Shown one piece after another: positions 16,834 through 26,094 of a DNA stretch of 64,000 bases. The notes under the pieces were generated by a model. The model was not told the DNA's origin and ran no database searches. It worked only from the letters and a program-made list of their open reading frames with translations. Each line of letters begins with the position of its first letter. Within the stretch, counting starts at the first letter, position 1. This stretch comes from MA-ANB-1 sp965216445 (GTDB lineage Bacteria; Actinomycetota; Acidimicrobiia; Spongiisociales; ZC4RG35): positions 1,116,001 to 1,180,000 of the forward strand of contig OZ244166.1 of the NCBI GenBank assembly GCA_965216445.1, written 5' to 3'. The position numbers and the translations under genes were made by a program.

Positions 16834-17333
16834 CAGGATGCCCCTTCCCAGTCAGGTGCCGGAGGCTCTTCGCCTCGCTTCTTTGCTCCGGCATATTCGA
16901 TTGCTCTGACAATGTTGTGATACCCAGTGCAACGGCACAGGTTGCCTTCGATTCCGTGACGGATCTCGTCTTCCGAGGGATTCGGGTTCTCCTCCAGCAG
17001 GGCCGCTGCGGACATGATCATCCCGGGTGTGCAGAATCCACATTGGAGGCCATGTCTTTCCCAGAAACCCTCTTGCACCGCGTGAAGGTCACCGTTCTGG
17101 GCCAGGCCTTCGATGGTGGTAACCGTGGCGCCGTCTGCCTGGACGGCCAACATGGTGCAGGACTTGACCGCCTGCCCGTCGATCTGGATCGTGCATGCGC
17201 CGCAGTAGCCGGTCTCGCATCCGACATGTGTACCGGTCAGATGCAACTGCTCCCGGATGAAATGGACGAGCAGAGTTCGAGGTTCGACGGTTGCGCTTAC
17301 CTCCTGTCCGTTGACGGTCATAGAGATTTCCAC
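16833..17333 (-). CDS. Molybdenum hydroxylase 2Fe-2S small subunit
   Basis: Electron-transfer subunit with two [2Fe-2S] clusters, 166 residues from GTG 17333. The plant-type cluster motif is CETGYCGACTIQIDGQ, and the C-terminal cluster motif is CGFCTPGMIM...NLCRCTGYHNI. AAAGGA lies 6 nt before the GTG; longer starts (17387) lack this and would add a non-homologous segment. First gene of the three-gene operon, divergent from the ROK kinase with a 92-bp gap. No maturation genes (coxD/E/F-like) are next to it. Confidence 0.92.
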   Translation of the reverse strand: MEISMTVNGQEVSATVEPRTLLVHFIREQLHLTGTHVGCETGYCGACTIQIDGQAVKSCTMLAVQADGATVTTIEGLAQNGDLHAVQEGFWERHGLQCGFCTPGMIMSAAALLEENPNPSEDEIRHGIEGNLCRCTGYHNIVRAIEYAGAKKRGEEPPAPDWEGAS

Positions 17334-17425
17334 TGGCGATCCTTTCGTCGAAAAACCCGGTGTCTTCAACTTATCAAATCTGAGCATTCGATGACGCCGA
17401 AGGGAGCGAATTGCGGAGATAGACG

Positions 17426-18316
17426 ATGAACGGCAAAGATTGGCTAGTGAAAAACCTGGGGACTGTTGAGATCGGTGGGACCAAGACTCTCGTGGCAGTT
17501 GGGGATGCTGAGGGCACCATTGAGAGGAAGATTCGGTTGGACACGTCGGAGGACGCTGGATTCACGATGGCGGCGGTCGCTGAAATCCTGGGTAAAGCAG
17601 ATGTCGGGGCCGTTGGAATTGCCGCATTTGGCCCGCTGGAGCTTCGACAAGACCATGAGCGTTTTGGAGAGATTTCGGCAACGCCCAAACCCGGATGGTC
17701 AGGGATAGACGTACTCGGCTTGGTTCGAAGAGAAGTTGATGTACCGGTCGGCATCGAAACCGACGTGAACGCGGCCGCCCTGGCTGAGGGGAAGTGGGGT
17801 GCCGCGGCGGGTCTGAGCAATCATGTCTACATCACTGTTGGCACCGGCGTTGGGTTCGGGATTGTCACGTCCGGTTCCCTCCTCATGGGTACTGCACACC
17901 CTGAAATGGGACACACACCGGTAGCGGCTCGGGATCCGTACCAGGGCTCGTGTCCCTTCCACGGTGGGTGCCTCGAAGGGATGATCTCTGGTCCCGCAAT
18001 CGCCGGGAGATTCGGTGTGCCCCCACCTGAACTGACCGAGACACAAGCGGTGGTGGCAGCCGGCCTGGTTGGCGCATATCTGGGACAGGCACTGCGAACT
18101 CTCGCCTATTCGGTCGCTCCGCAGCGGGTTGTAATTGGAGGTGGAATCGCCAATCTCCCTGACCTTCATCAGTCCGTGCACGAGTCGTTTCTGGAGGAGC
18201 TGGGCGGTTACCGGCAGCTCGATGAGTACGAACGTCAGGACTTCGTAGTACCACCAGATTTAGAAGACTCGGGTCTGTCGGGTGGATTGATCTTGGCCGA
18301 GCGAGCACTCGGCTGA
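17426..18316 (+). CDS. ROK family sugar kinase (fructokinase-like)
   Basis: ATP-dependent hexose kinase of 296 residues. VEIGGTKTLVAVGD is the phosphate-binding ROK signature, and IETDVNAAALAEGKWGAA carries the catalytic Asp. HPEMGHTPV...CPFHGGCLEGMISGPAIAGR is the ROK zinc-binding signature region in the compact fructokinase-type form (H-x-CxFHxxCLE). The start at 17426 has CGGAG 7 nt upstream. Its stop overlaps the next ATG (TGATG, 18314-18318). Confidence 0.9.
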   Translation: MNGKDWLVKNLGTVEIGGTKTLVAVGDAEGTIERKIRLDTSEDAGFTMAAVAEILGKADVGAVGIAAFGPLELRQDHERFGEISATPKPGWSGIDVLGLVRREVDVPVGIETDVNAAALAEGKWGAAAGLSNHVYITVGTGVGFGIVTSGSLLMGTAHPEMGHTPVAARDPYQGSCPFHGGCLEGMISGPAIAGRFGVPPPELTETQAVVAAGLVGAYLGQALRTLAYSVAPQRVVIGGGIANLPDLHQSVHESFLEELGGYRQLDEYERQDFVVPPDLEDSGLSGGLILAERALG

Positions 18317-19512
18317 TGGGCACCCCGCGCCTCCAGATCAGGGGAGGCAACCCCGACTTTCTCGACTTGCCGTGGGAGGAACCGATCAGCGATTGGACTA
18401 CTCACCGTCTGGTTGACATGCCAACAGGTGTTCATCGACACGCCGTCGTCTTCGTGGAATACGAAGGGTCTGTCTATGCCATAAAGGAGATGCCGGTCCA
18501 CCTTGCCGAAAACGAATACAAGGTTCTCAACGCTCTCCGTGATCGGACTCACGTGACTGCAGAGGCCGCAGGGTTGGTAACCCGTCCCTGGGTGGAGCGA
18601 GATGAGGAGATGGCGGCAGCGGTAATCACCCAATATGTCGACCACTCTTTCCCATACCGGAGACTTGTTTCCGGTGCGGGCTTCGGTGTGCGCAGAGTGC
18701 AGATGCTCGATGCTCTGGCGTGGCTCATGGTGCAACTCCATCTTGCCGGTTGCTATTGGGGTGACTGTTCTCTTTCGAACGCTCTCTACCGATATGACGC
18801 TGGAGCTGTCGAGGCAATCATGATTGATGCGGAAACATCGGAGCTTCGAAGCAGTTTGAGCGATGGCCAGCGCCTCGAGGACATCGGGATTATGAGAGAG
18901 AACCTGGCCGGGGAGATGGCCGATATTGCCGCTATGCAAGGTCTGGATCTCGATCAGGCAGATCTCCACCTCGGCGAGGATGTTGAAGGCAGATACCTCG
19001 CGCTTTGGGACGAGCTCACAGAGGTGTTGGTGATTTCACCAAACGAGGGTTATAAGGTCAAGGAGAGGACGCAAAGGCTCAACGAACTCGGCTTTTTCGT
19101 CGACGACGTGCTCCTCGAGCCTGACGGCGACCGGGGAGTTGTCAGCATGAAGATTCATGTCGGTGGTCGTACCTTCCACAGCCAGCGCCTCCGTGAGTTG
19201 ACAGGTATAGAAGCTTCAGAGAATCAAGCCCGGGTTCTCCTTGGTGACCTAAATGCCTACCTGGCTCGCGAGGGACACACCAGCACTTCGGGTAAGAATG
19301 TGGGTGTGGTCAAGTGGCTCACAAGCGTCTACGAACCGCTACAGAATGCGGTAGTCCAGAGATGGCATGGCGAAGACCCCATCCAGGGGGTTTGCGACCT
19401 TCTCCAGCATCGCTACGAGCTGGCGACCAGTGCTCAGCGCGACGTCCCGAACGATGAGGCGTTGAAGAGCTGGGAGGCCTCAGGCTTTCCAGGATTCCCC
19501 CTGGTGGACTGA
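18316..19512 (+). CDS. DUF4032 protein, lipopolysaccharide-kinase-like fold
   Basis: A 398-residue actinobacterial family protein. The N-terminal half looks kinase-like: YAIKEMPVHLAENEYKVL offers Lys and Glu, HLAGCYWGDCSLSNALYRYDA resembles a catalytic loop, and EAIMIDAETSELR resembles the metal-binding Asp segment, as in WaaP/Kdo kinases. The C-terminal half (about 250-398) is the conserved DUF4032 part. Coupled to the ROK kinase by a stop/start overlap, so a role in sugar metabolism is possible but inferred. No signal peptide or membrane segment is seen. Confidence 0.8.
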   Translation: MGTPRLQIRGGNPDFLDLPWEEPISDWTTHRLVDMPTGVHRHAVVFVEYEGSVYAIKEMPVHLAENEYKVLNALRDRTHVTAEAAGLVTRPWVERDEEMAAAVITQYVDHSFPYRRLVSGAGFGVRRVQMLDALAWLMVQLHLAGCYWGDCSLSNALYRYDAGAVEAIMIDAETSELRSSLSDGQRLEDIGIMRENLAGEMADIAAMQGLDLDQADLHLGEDVEGRYLALWDELTEVLVISPNEGYKVKERTQRLNELGFFVDDVLLEPDGDRGVVSMKIHVGGRTFHSQRLRELTGIEASENQARVLLGDLNAYLAREGHTSTSGKNVGVVKWLTSVYEPLQNAVVQRWHGEDPIQGVCDLLQHRYELATSAQRDVPNDEALKSWEASGFPGFPLVD

Positions 19513-19514
19513 CA

Positions 19515-20873
19515 CTACGTAGTCGTCGAGGCGGGTAGCCGGACGGTGAACCTGGTCCCCTCGGCGTCGGATGCAACCGAGATCGAGCCGCCAAGTCGAT
19601 TGACGATGTTGTGCACGGTATGCAGGCCAAGTCCGGTGCCCTCTCCGGGCTCCTTGGTTGTGAAAAACGGATCGAAGATGCGGTCGACGACCTCATCGGC
19701 GATGCCGGAACCGCTATCGGAAACGGTTACCACAATGCCCTGATCGATGTTGTGTGCTGCAATGGCGAGGGAACCCCCCGACGTCATCGCTCCGGCGGCA
19801 TTGTCGATGAGATTTGTCCAGACCTGATTGAGGTCGCGCCCTGGTGCTTCGATTTTGACGAGGTCGGGGGCAAAGTCGAGTTCGACTTCGTGATCACGGA
19901 GCTTCCCCTTGAGGAGGAGCAAGGTGTCCTGAATTCCTTCCCTGACATCAACTTCCTGAACAGGTGCCTGGTCGAGGTAGGAGTAATCCTTGACAACCCG
20001 AACCAGCTCGGAGATTCTCGAAGCTCCGAGAGCCACTTCTGAGCCGAGTTGTGCGGCCGCAACCTTTAGGCCAATCCAACGAACCATGTGCCGGGTCATC
20101 TCGGGGTCGTCGAGCCCGGCGGTAGCTTCGTCGAGAAGAACAGTTGACCAGCCGGCTTCCGCCATCGCAGGGGCCAAGCTCCAAGCGTCCTCGACCTCGC
20201 GACTGTCGAGCCATTCCTCAAGTTGGTTCTCGGCGTCCGCTCTCTCGAACGCAGACAGTTCTCCGGTTGGGGATGGGTTTGGAAGGCTGGCTCCATCCAT
20301 GGTCCGCCCGATGATGAATCCGGATTCGTCGCTGAGCTTGCTGACCACATCGATCAGCTCCTTGCTGCTTCGCGTAACGGCTGCGGCCGGATTGTTCAGT
20401 TCATGCATAAGTTGTGCTGCCATCCGTCCGAGCGCGGCCATCCTCTCCTCGTGACGAAGGGTGTCTTCGATGTCGCGTAGGCGTTCGGTGACGGTTCGAA
20501 ACATCCGCCGTACTACCGCCGGGTCTTTGAGTAACGCCTCAAAAGCATGAACCGGCACCCGGATCACCTTCGATTTCTCTGACGCACGCACCGTTGCGGT
20601 CCTCTGGGCTCCGTCGAGAAGGGCCATCTCGCCAACAACGTCGCCCGTGCCAAGGTGGGCAAGCTCAACCTCTTTGCCCCCGGTTGACTTGCTCACTACG
20701 AGGTCACCCTCGACGATGACGTACATCTCCTCTGAGTCCGAACCCTCCTCGATGATCGTCGCGCCGGGTTCGAGGTCGACCAGTTCGGCCCCGGCAGCGA
20801 CTTCGCCAAGTATTCGGTCAGGGAGCCCCGCGAAGTAGGGGAGTGACCTGATTGTTTCTGAGATCTCCCTCAC
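19515..20873 (-). CDS. cNMP-binding-domain histidine kinase
   Basis: Soluble sensor kinase of 452 residues. Residues about 10-125 form a cyclic-nucleotide-binding-like domain (YFAGLPDRILGEVAAGAELVD ... GDVVGEMALLDGAQRTATVRA). The phosphoacceptor helix is AALGRMAAQLMHELNNPAAAV near 165. The HATPase domain shows VWTNLIDNAAGAM, DSGSGIADE and GEGTGLGLHTVHNIV. The true start is GTG 20873, overlapping the upstream stop (GTGA); the frame upstream of it only shadows the neighbour. There is no membrane segment, so it senses something in the cytoplasm. Its partner is the receiver-containing reductase at 20870. Confidence 0.9.
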   Translation of the reverse strand: MREISETIRSLPYFAGLPDRILGEVAAGAELVDLEPGATIIEEGSDSEEMYVIVEGDLVVSKSTGGKEVELAHLGTGDVVGEMALLDGAQRTATVRASEKSKVIRVPVHAFEALLKDPAVVRRMFRTVTERLRDIEDTLRHEERMAALGRMAAQLMHELNNPAAAVTRSSKELIDVVSKLSDESGFIIGRTMDGASLPNPSPTGELSAFERADAENQLEEWLDSREVEDAWSLAPAMAEAGWSTVLLDEATAGLDDPEMTRHMVRWIGLKVAAAQLGSEVALGASRISELVRVVKDYSYLDQAPVQEVDVREGIQDTLLLLKGKLRDHEVELDFAPDLVKIEAPGRDLNQVWTNLIDNAAGAMTSGGSLAIAAHNIDQGIVVTVSDSGSGIADEVVDRIFDPFFTTKEPGEGTGLGLHTVHNIVNRLGGSISVASDAEGTRFTVRLPASTTT

Positions 20874-22540
20874 AAGGAAGCCAGATACTGATGAACAAAC
20901 CTGATTGCGGTGGACCCTTCTCCCGTTGCTCCTGCCACCCGGCGGATGGAGTCGTGGCGAACGTCGCCAGCCACGAAGACGCCAGGTACCGACGTCTCGA
21001 GCGGATATGGGTCGCGTTTGAGCTCCCATCTTGGGAGGCGGTCAAGGTTTGATCCGGCGAGGACGAATCCTCTCTCGTCAAGCTCGACTAGTCCGCCGAG
21101 CCAATCAGTATTCGCTCGCTGGCCGATGAATATGAACAGAGCGCCAGCTTCCAATTCGGTTTCGACCTCACTGTCCAGGTTGCGGATGACCACGGCGTTC
21201 AGATGAGTGTCGCCTTTTGCTTCGAGGATCTCGCTTCTTGAAACGACACTCACCGATTCGTTGGTCGCCAGGTTGTCGATCAGGTACTGGGACATCGTCT
21301 CCGATAGATTGCTGCGACGAATCACGATGTTGACCTGGTCGGTGAATCTGGTGAGAAACAGCGCCGCTTGACCGGCCGAGTTGCCACCACCGACAACCAA
21401 CATCCGCTGCTTCTGGTGATGGCTGGCTTCAATATTCGAAGTGCCGTAGTAGACCCCTGCGCCGGTGAGCTCATCGACACCGTCCGCCGTCAGCCGGCGG
21501 TATTCGACGCCACTACAAATCACCAGAGCTTTCGCGGTGACTTCCGACCCATCGGCCAGGTGAACAATCTTGAAAGGATCTTTCCTCTCGACCCTGGTCA
21601 CCTCGGCCGGGACCAGGATTTCTGCACCGAGACGCCTTGCCTGAGAGTATGCGCGGCGGGCCAGGTCAGCACCGCTGATGCCTTTCGGGAAGCCGAGATA
21701 GTTCTCGATCCGGGTGGATTGGCCGGCCTGTCCGCCCGGAGACCTGGCCTCAACCAGCAGCGTCTTGAGGCCTTCCGAGGAGCCGTACACAGCTGCCGCC
21801 AGGCCAGCCGGTCCAGCACCGACGATGACAACGTCGTATGCGGGCGAGCTTGCGTGACTTTGGAGCCCAACTTTTTCGGCGACCTCGCTGTTCGTAGGGT
21901 TTTGGAGGGCGGTGCCGTCTGGCAGAAGCACCAGCGGCAAATCGTCCAGGTCGGCTCCCGCGGCACTAAACACCCGCTCGGCTTCGTCGTCCTTGCCAAG
22001 TACCAAAGAGGAATAGGGAACCTGATTCATGGCGAGAAATGCCTTGAGCTCGAAGGTTGGACGAGACCATTCCTGCCCCACGATCCGAAGACCCGAGTAG
22101 CCGGGCCGGTAACCCGCACGCCAGTCGTCGAGCAGGTCGTCAAGGATCGGGTATAGCTTCACGTCAGGCGGGTCCCAAGGCTTCATGATGTAGTGGTCGA
22201 GCCCGACATCGTTGATCGCGCTGATGGCCGCTTCGGTGTCTGCGTATGCAGTGAGGAGAGCCTTCTTGGCATCGGGAAATCGGTCCAGTGTGTTCCGAAG
22301 CACCTCTACTCCAGTGACCCCTGGCATTCGCTGATCCGCGAGAACCAATGCGAGCGCTGACCCTCGTTTCACTAGTTCGTCGAGGATTTCATTGGCTTCC
22401 TCGCCGCCCCCTGCGCCCAGGATTTGGTAGGCGTTGGCATAGCGGGACCGAAGGTCGCGCAAGACCGCCCTCAACACCTCCGGCTCGTCGTCGATGGCTA
22501 GGAGTACAGGGCGGTCTACTGATCCATTCGGCTTGGCCAA
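20870..22540 (-). CDS. Response-regulator receiver fused to thioredoxin-reductase-like flavoprotein
   Basis: A 556-residue fusion. Residues 1-130 are a CheY-like receiver with acidic D17/D18, phosphoacceptor D69 in LVLADQRMPG and a Lys in YIMKPW. Residues about 235-556 are a thioredoxin-reductase-type domain: VVIVGAGPAGLAAAVYGSSEG (FAD), LVVGGGNSAGQAALFL (NADPH) and VFVAGDVRH. The redox CxxC is missing: where reductases read CATC, this reads YYGTSNIEA. The 130-235 linker resembles a thioredoxin-like segment without cysteines. The TTG start at 22540 has GAGGA 6 nt upstream. It is coupled to the cNMP histidine kinase. Confidence 0.9.
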   Translation of the reverse strand: MAKPNGSVDRPVLLAIDDEPEVLRAVLRDLRSRYANAYQILGAGGGEEANEILDELVKRGSALALVLADQRMPGVTGVEVLRNTLDRFPDAKKALLTAYADTEAAISAINDVGLDHYIMKPWDPPDVKLYPILDDLLDDWRAGYRPGYSGLRIVGQEWSRPTFELKAFLAMNQVPYSSLVLGKDDEAERVFSAAGADLDDLPLVLLPDGTALQNPTNSEVAEKVGLQSHASSPAYDVVIVGAGPAGLAAAVYGSSEGLKTLLVEARSPGGQAGQSTRIENYLGFPKGISGADLARRAYSQARRLGAEILVPAEVTRVERKDPFKIVHLADGSEVTAKALVICSGVEYRRLTADGVDELTGAGVYYGTSNIEASHHQKQRMLVVGGGNSAGQAALFLTRFTDQVNIVIRRSNLSETMSQYLIDNLATNESVSVVSRSEILEAKGDTHLNAVVIRNLDSEVETELEAGALFIFIGQRANTDWLGGLVELDERGFVLAGSNLDRLPRWELKRDPYPLETSVPGVFVAGDVRHDSIRRVAGATGEGSTAIRFVHQYLASL

Positions 22541-22657
22541 GGGTCGTCCTCGTCTTGTCTACGTGCGTTATGTGCGATGCCAGGCATCATACGTTGAGCC
22601 GTCGCTGCTTGTAGTGGTCGCTTAGTGTGTACCTCCGTCGCATCTGCCTGAGGACCC

Positions 22658-23842
22658 ATGGCTTTCATCAACATCTCTCCACCAACGCTCCGAACCAAGA
22701 CTTCGGAAGGCGACAGGTCGGCAACCTGGTTGGAGCTGTTTTATGACTTAGCTTTTGTTGTGGCTGTAGCGGTTCTCGTAGAGAGGCTTCTTCACGACAT
22801 CTCGTGGCCGGGGGTTGGGTCGTTCTTGGCGTATTTTGCGCTGGTGTGGTGGCTTTGGGCGAGCCACACTTACTACGCCGACCGGTACGACACCGACGAC
22901 CTCATTTATCGAATGCTTGCGGCCGGGCAGATGGTGATGATCGTGGTGCTGGCCTCAGCGCTGTCTCTGGATGAAGCAAACTCCACGCGTGCGTTTGCGT
23001 TTGGCTATGCGGGTTCCCGCCTTCTTCTGCTCGTCATGTACTGGCGGGCGTACCGTCATGTGGCAGAGACCAGGACTCTGGTTAGGGGCTACCTAATCGG
23101 GTTCGGTGCCGCGGCGATGGTGTGGCTTGCGTCGGCGGTAGTCCCCGATGCGGCTCGCGTGACCCTTTGGGTCGTGGCCCTTTCGGTCGATCTGGCGACG
23201 CCCTGGGTGATGAGGCACGAACAAGCGAAAGTGCCTCTCGACACGTCGCACTTGCCGGAACGTTTTGGGCTCTTCACGATTCTCGTTCTTGGTGAATCCA
23301 TTGCGGCGGTGGTTCTTGGCTTGGGACACTCCTCCTGGGCTATTGCACCCACGGCTACGGCCGCATTGGGCATTGGAGTGGCTACAGCGTTTTGGTGGAT
23401 GTACTTCGATCACGCACGAGGTTCAGTGGTGCGTCGTGACGAGAAATTGCGCCGCGCATGGAGGCCCACCGTTTGGCTATACACCCACTTTCTCCTTGCC
23501 GCGGCTCTTGCTGGACTCGGGGCTGGGCTTGAGGTTGCAGTTGCGGAAGCCGGCCACGGCCCGATGCCGGGTGCGGAGCGCTGGTTGTTGGTCGGGGCGG
23601 CTGCGGTTGTGCTTTTCTCGCTGGCTGCAATTCAGTTCGCGTCGTCTCAGCCCGAGATTCTCATGAGCGTCGTGCAAACTCGCCTCCTCGGGGTTCCGTT
23701 AGTTCTCATCCTGGGCCTGTTCGCCTCTGCGGAATCCCAATGGATCACACTCGGAGTCCTGGGCATATGTGCGGCACAGCTGGTCGCCGATTTCTCGTAT
23801 GACCGACGGCGAACTGTGAGCCGGGGACCGTCACCGGGTTGA
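22658..23842 (+). CDS. Low-temperature-requirement A (LtrA) family membrane protein
   Basis: Polytopic membrane protein of 394 residues with about eleven hydrophobic segments. The N-terminal ATWLELFYDLAFVVAVAVL and central RFGLFTILVLGESIAAVVLGL are the conserved LtrA blocks, and WWMYFDHA follows. Function in the family is poorly defined (cold growth in Listeria). It is divergent from the receiver-reductase gene with a 117-bp gap. Confidence 0.88.
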   Translation: MAFINISPPTLRTKTSEGDRSATWLELFYDLAFVVAVAVLVERLLHDISWPGVGSFLAYFALVWWLWASHTYYADRYDTDDLIYRMLAAGQMVMIVVLASALSLDEANSTRAFAFGYAGSRLLLLVMYWRAYRHVAETRTLVRGYLIGFGAAAMVWLASAVVPDAARVTLWVVALSVDLATPWVMRHEQAKVPLDTSHLPERFGLFTILVLGESIAAVVLGLGHSSWAIAPTATAALGIGVATAFWWMYFDHARGSVVRRDEKLRRAWRPTVWLYTHFLLAAALAGLGAGLEVAVAEAGHGPMPGAERWLLVGAAAVVLFSLAAIQFASSQPEILMSVVQTRLLGVPLVLILGLFASAESQWITLGVLGICAAQLVADFSYDRRRTVSRGPSPG

Positions 23843-23912
23843 GGGACACCACGTTGTTCGGCTCGTTGTTGTAAATCCGCCAAGTCACGGGCCCTGGCCC
23901 GTAGTTCTTGCC

Positions 23913-23918
23913 TAATCT
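23913..23918 (+). promoter_or_regulatory. -10 element of the GH13 gene
   Basis: TAATCT ends 7 nt before the ATG at 23926, with no Shine-Dalgarno. A palindromic ACGGGCCCTGGCCCGT-like sequence sits just upstream (about 23887-23902) and may be an operator or the end of ltrA. Confidence 0.4.
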
Positions 23919-23925
23919 GCACCGG

Positions 23926-25536
23926 ATGGTTATCAGCAACAACGGCACCGCACCGTGGTGGAAGACTGCGGTCATATATCAGATCTATCCGCTGAGCTTC
24001 GCCGATTCGGACGGTGACGGATACGGGGACCTTGAAGGCATCATCTCCAAGCTGGACTATCTCAGTGGAACCCTTGGCATAGACGCGCTCTGGTTGTCTC
24101 CCTTCTACAAGAGCCCGATGGAGGATTGGGGTTACGACGTCTCGGACCACACAGATGTGGATCCTGTATTCGGCGATATCGAGACCGCCGAGAGGCTCTT
24201 GGAGGAAGCCCATGCTCGAGGTTTGAAAGTGATCGTCGACTACGTGATGAACCACACGAGTGATCAACACCAATGGTTCGAGGAGTCACGGTCGTCACGT
24301 GACAACCCAAAACGGGATTGGTACGTGTGGCGAGACCCGGGACCAGATGGGGGGCCGCCCAACAACTGGGTATCCGTATTCAGCGGCCCAGCCTGGACTT
24401 TCGATGAGACGACGGGTCAGTATTACCGGAATACCTATTTGCCTCACCAGCCCGACCTCAACTGGCGGAATCCGGAGCTCGTGGAAGCGATGATGGACGT
24501 AGCCCGTTTCTGGCTCGACCGAGGGGCCGATGGCTTCCGGGTGGATGCTGCGCACCAAATGATGAAGGATCCCGAGGAGCGGGACAATCCGCCGGTACCA
24601 GCCGACTACGATCGGCCATGGAAGGACATGGGGGAGTACGACAACTTCGTCCATCTCTATGACTACGGGCACCCTGACGTTCACGAGGCTCACCGCTTGT
24701 TTCGTTCGGTACTCGACAGCTTCGACCGTGACACTCTCAGCGTTGGCGAGATTCACATCTTCGACCTGCCGGAATGGGCTTCCTACTACGGCGAAGCGCT
24801 CGACCAGCTCCACATGCCATTCAACTTCCACCTGATGGCGACAGACTGGAACGTGCCGGAGTTGAGGGCCCGCATCGAGTCAGTCCTCTGGAATGTTCCG
24901 GTGGGAGCATGGACCAACTGGACTCTGGGCAACCACGACGAGATCAGGCTCGCCACCCGTCTCGGAATTAGGAATGCGCGACTCGGAGCAATGCTGTTGC
25001 TGACCCTTCGCGGCACACCATTCCTCTACTACGGGGACGAGCTGGGGATGGAGGATGTGCCGGTACCCGATGGCGAGAGCAAAGATCCTTGGGGGCAAAA
25101 CGTCGATTACTTGAGCAGGGATGGTGCACGGACACCGATGCAGTGGTCGACAGAGGAGAATGCCGGATTCACCAGCGGGACACCCTGGTTGCCAGTGGCC
25201 GAGGACTTCAAAGACCGCAACGTCGAGACGGAACTCGCCGATGAGCATTCGGTCCTCAGTTTCTACAGACGTTTGCTTGCGCTTCGAAAGGAGTCCGCGG
25301 CCCTGCAAAGAGGGTCATTCCTGGTCCACCCCTCTGCGACAGAGGATGTGTTTGTTTACCGTCGTGAGTCGGATCACGAAACCGCAACTGTTGTCCTCAA
25401 CTTCGCTGATGAGGAGAGGTCGGTTCAGATGAGGTCGGGTCGAGTATTGATCTCGACCGTGGATCCAGCTCGGAGTGACGAGTTCCGCAAGACGCTCACT
25501 GTGGGCCCACTCGAAGGGGTTGTCGTCGGACACTAG
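23926..25536 (+). CDS. Alpha-glucosidase, GH13 (oligo-1,6-glucosidase type)
   Basis: Cytoplasmic glycoside hydrolase of 536 residues. WWKTAVIYQIYPLSFADSDGDGYGD opens the catalytic barrel. GADGFRVDAAH contains the nucleophile Asp, LSVGEIHIF the acid/base Glu, and LGNHDEIR the third conserved carboxylate. EDVPVPDGESKDPWGQ resembles the calcium-free GH13 alpha-glucosidase subfamilies. A TTG at 23908 is an alternative start, but the -10 at 23913 would then be coding, so ATG 23926 is preferred. It presumably hydrolyses alpha-glucosides imported by the ABC system at 26091-31022. Confidence 0.92.
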   Translation: MVISNNGTAPWWKTAVIYQIYPLSFADSDGDGYGDLEGIISKLDYLSGTLGIDALWLSPFYKSPMEDWGYDVSDHTDVDPVFGDIETAERLLEEAHARGLKVIVDYVMNHTSDQHQWFEESRSSRDNPKRDWYVWRDPGPDGGPPNNWVSVFSGPAWTFDETTGQYYRNTYLPHQPDLNWRNPELVEAMMDVARFWLDRGADGFRVDAAHQMMKDPEERDNPPVPADYDRPWKDMGEYDNFVHLYDYGHPDVHEAHRLFRSVLDSFDRDTLSVGEIHIFDLPEWASYYGEALDQLHMPFNFHLMATDWNVPELRARIESVLWNVPVGAWTNWTLGNHDEIRLATRLGIRNARLGAMLLLTLRGTPFLYYGDELGMEDVPVPDGESKDPWGQNVDYLSRDGARTPMQWSTEENAGFTSGTPWLPVAEDFKDRNVETELADEHSVLSFYRRLLALRKESAALQRGSFLVHPSATEDVFVYRRESDHETATVVLNFADEERSVQMRSGRVLISTVDPARSDEFRKTLTVGPLEGVVVGH

Positions 25537-25542
25537 ACGCGG

Positions 25543-26094
25543 CTACTTGCTGTCCTTCTCCTGTGCCCGCTGTGAGTAGATGTCGGCCGATCTCACCGCG
25601 AGCAGTGGTGTGACCGCACCCGCAAACACCCCGGCGTCGGGAATCACCACGACAAGAAGAATGACGTAGGCCCCATTGAGGAGCACGGCGATATACCGGT
25701 GCTTGCTCGTCGTCGCTTCCTCCTTGCGGAGGGTGATCGCTCCGGCGAATCCAAAGCCGAGACAGAGACCGCCCACCGGGTTGAACACTCCGAGAGTCAG
25801 CGAAACCAACAGCCAGAGTCCCATTGCCTTCAATGTTGCCGAGGGCGCCCGTTCGTTGGCGGAGATGAAGGCAACCGAAGCGAACACCGCGGGAGCCAGG
25901 ATGAATCCCAACGCAAAGGCAGGGCCGCCTGCAACGCTGTCGTCGTTTATCGAAGCAATGGCGCCAAAGAGCAAAGCACCAAAGCTGACGATTTGGATCG
26001 CAGTGCCGACGCCAATCGCCCACCAAGTCCTCTTGGTCGAGCCTGAGCCTGGCCGCCAGCCGCGGCGTTCGTCGGCAACCTGGTCGTCGGTCAA
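25543..26094 (-). CDS. Membrane protein of the sugar-transport operon, unknown
   Basis: A 183-residue protein with four or five hydrophobic segments (AIGVGTAIQIVSFGALLFGAIA, FALGFILAPAVFASVAFIS, AMGLWLLVSLTLGVFNP, YIAVLLNGAYVILLVVVIP). The N-terminal 20 residues are polar. No family is recognised. Its ATG overlaps the permease stop at 26091-26094, so it is made with the sugar importer. It ends 6 bp from the end of the convergent GH13 gene. Confidence 0.7.
   Translation of the reverse strand: MTDDQVADERRGWRPGSGSTKRTWWAIGVGTAIQIVSFGALLFGAIASINDDSVAGGPAFALGFILAPAVFASVAFISANERAPSATLKAMGLWLLVSLTLGVFNPVGGLCLGFGFAGAITLRKEEATTSKHRYIAVLLNGAYVILLVVVIPDAGVFAGAVTPLLAVRSADIYSQRAQEKDSK

Noticed and set aside
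20870..22540. Annotation as an ordinary thioredoxin reductase
   Set aside because: The CxxC redox motif is missing and a receiver domain is fused at the N-terminus.
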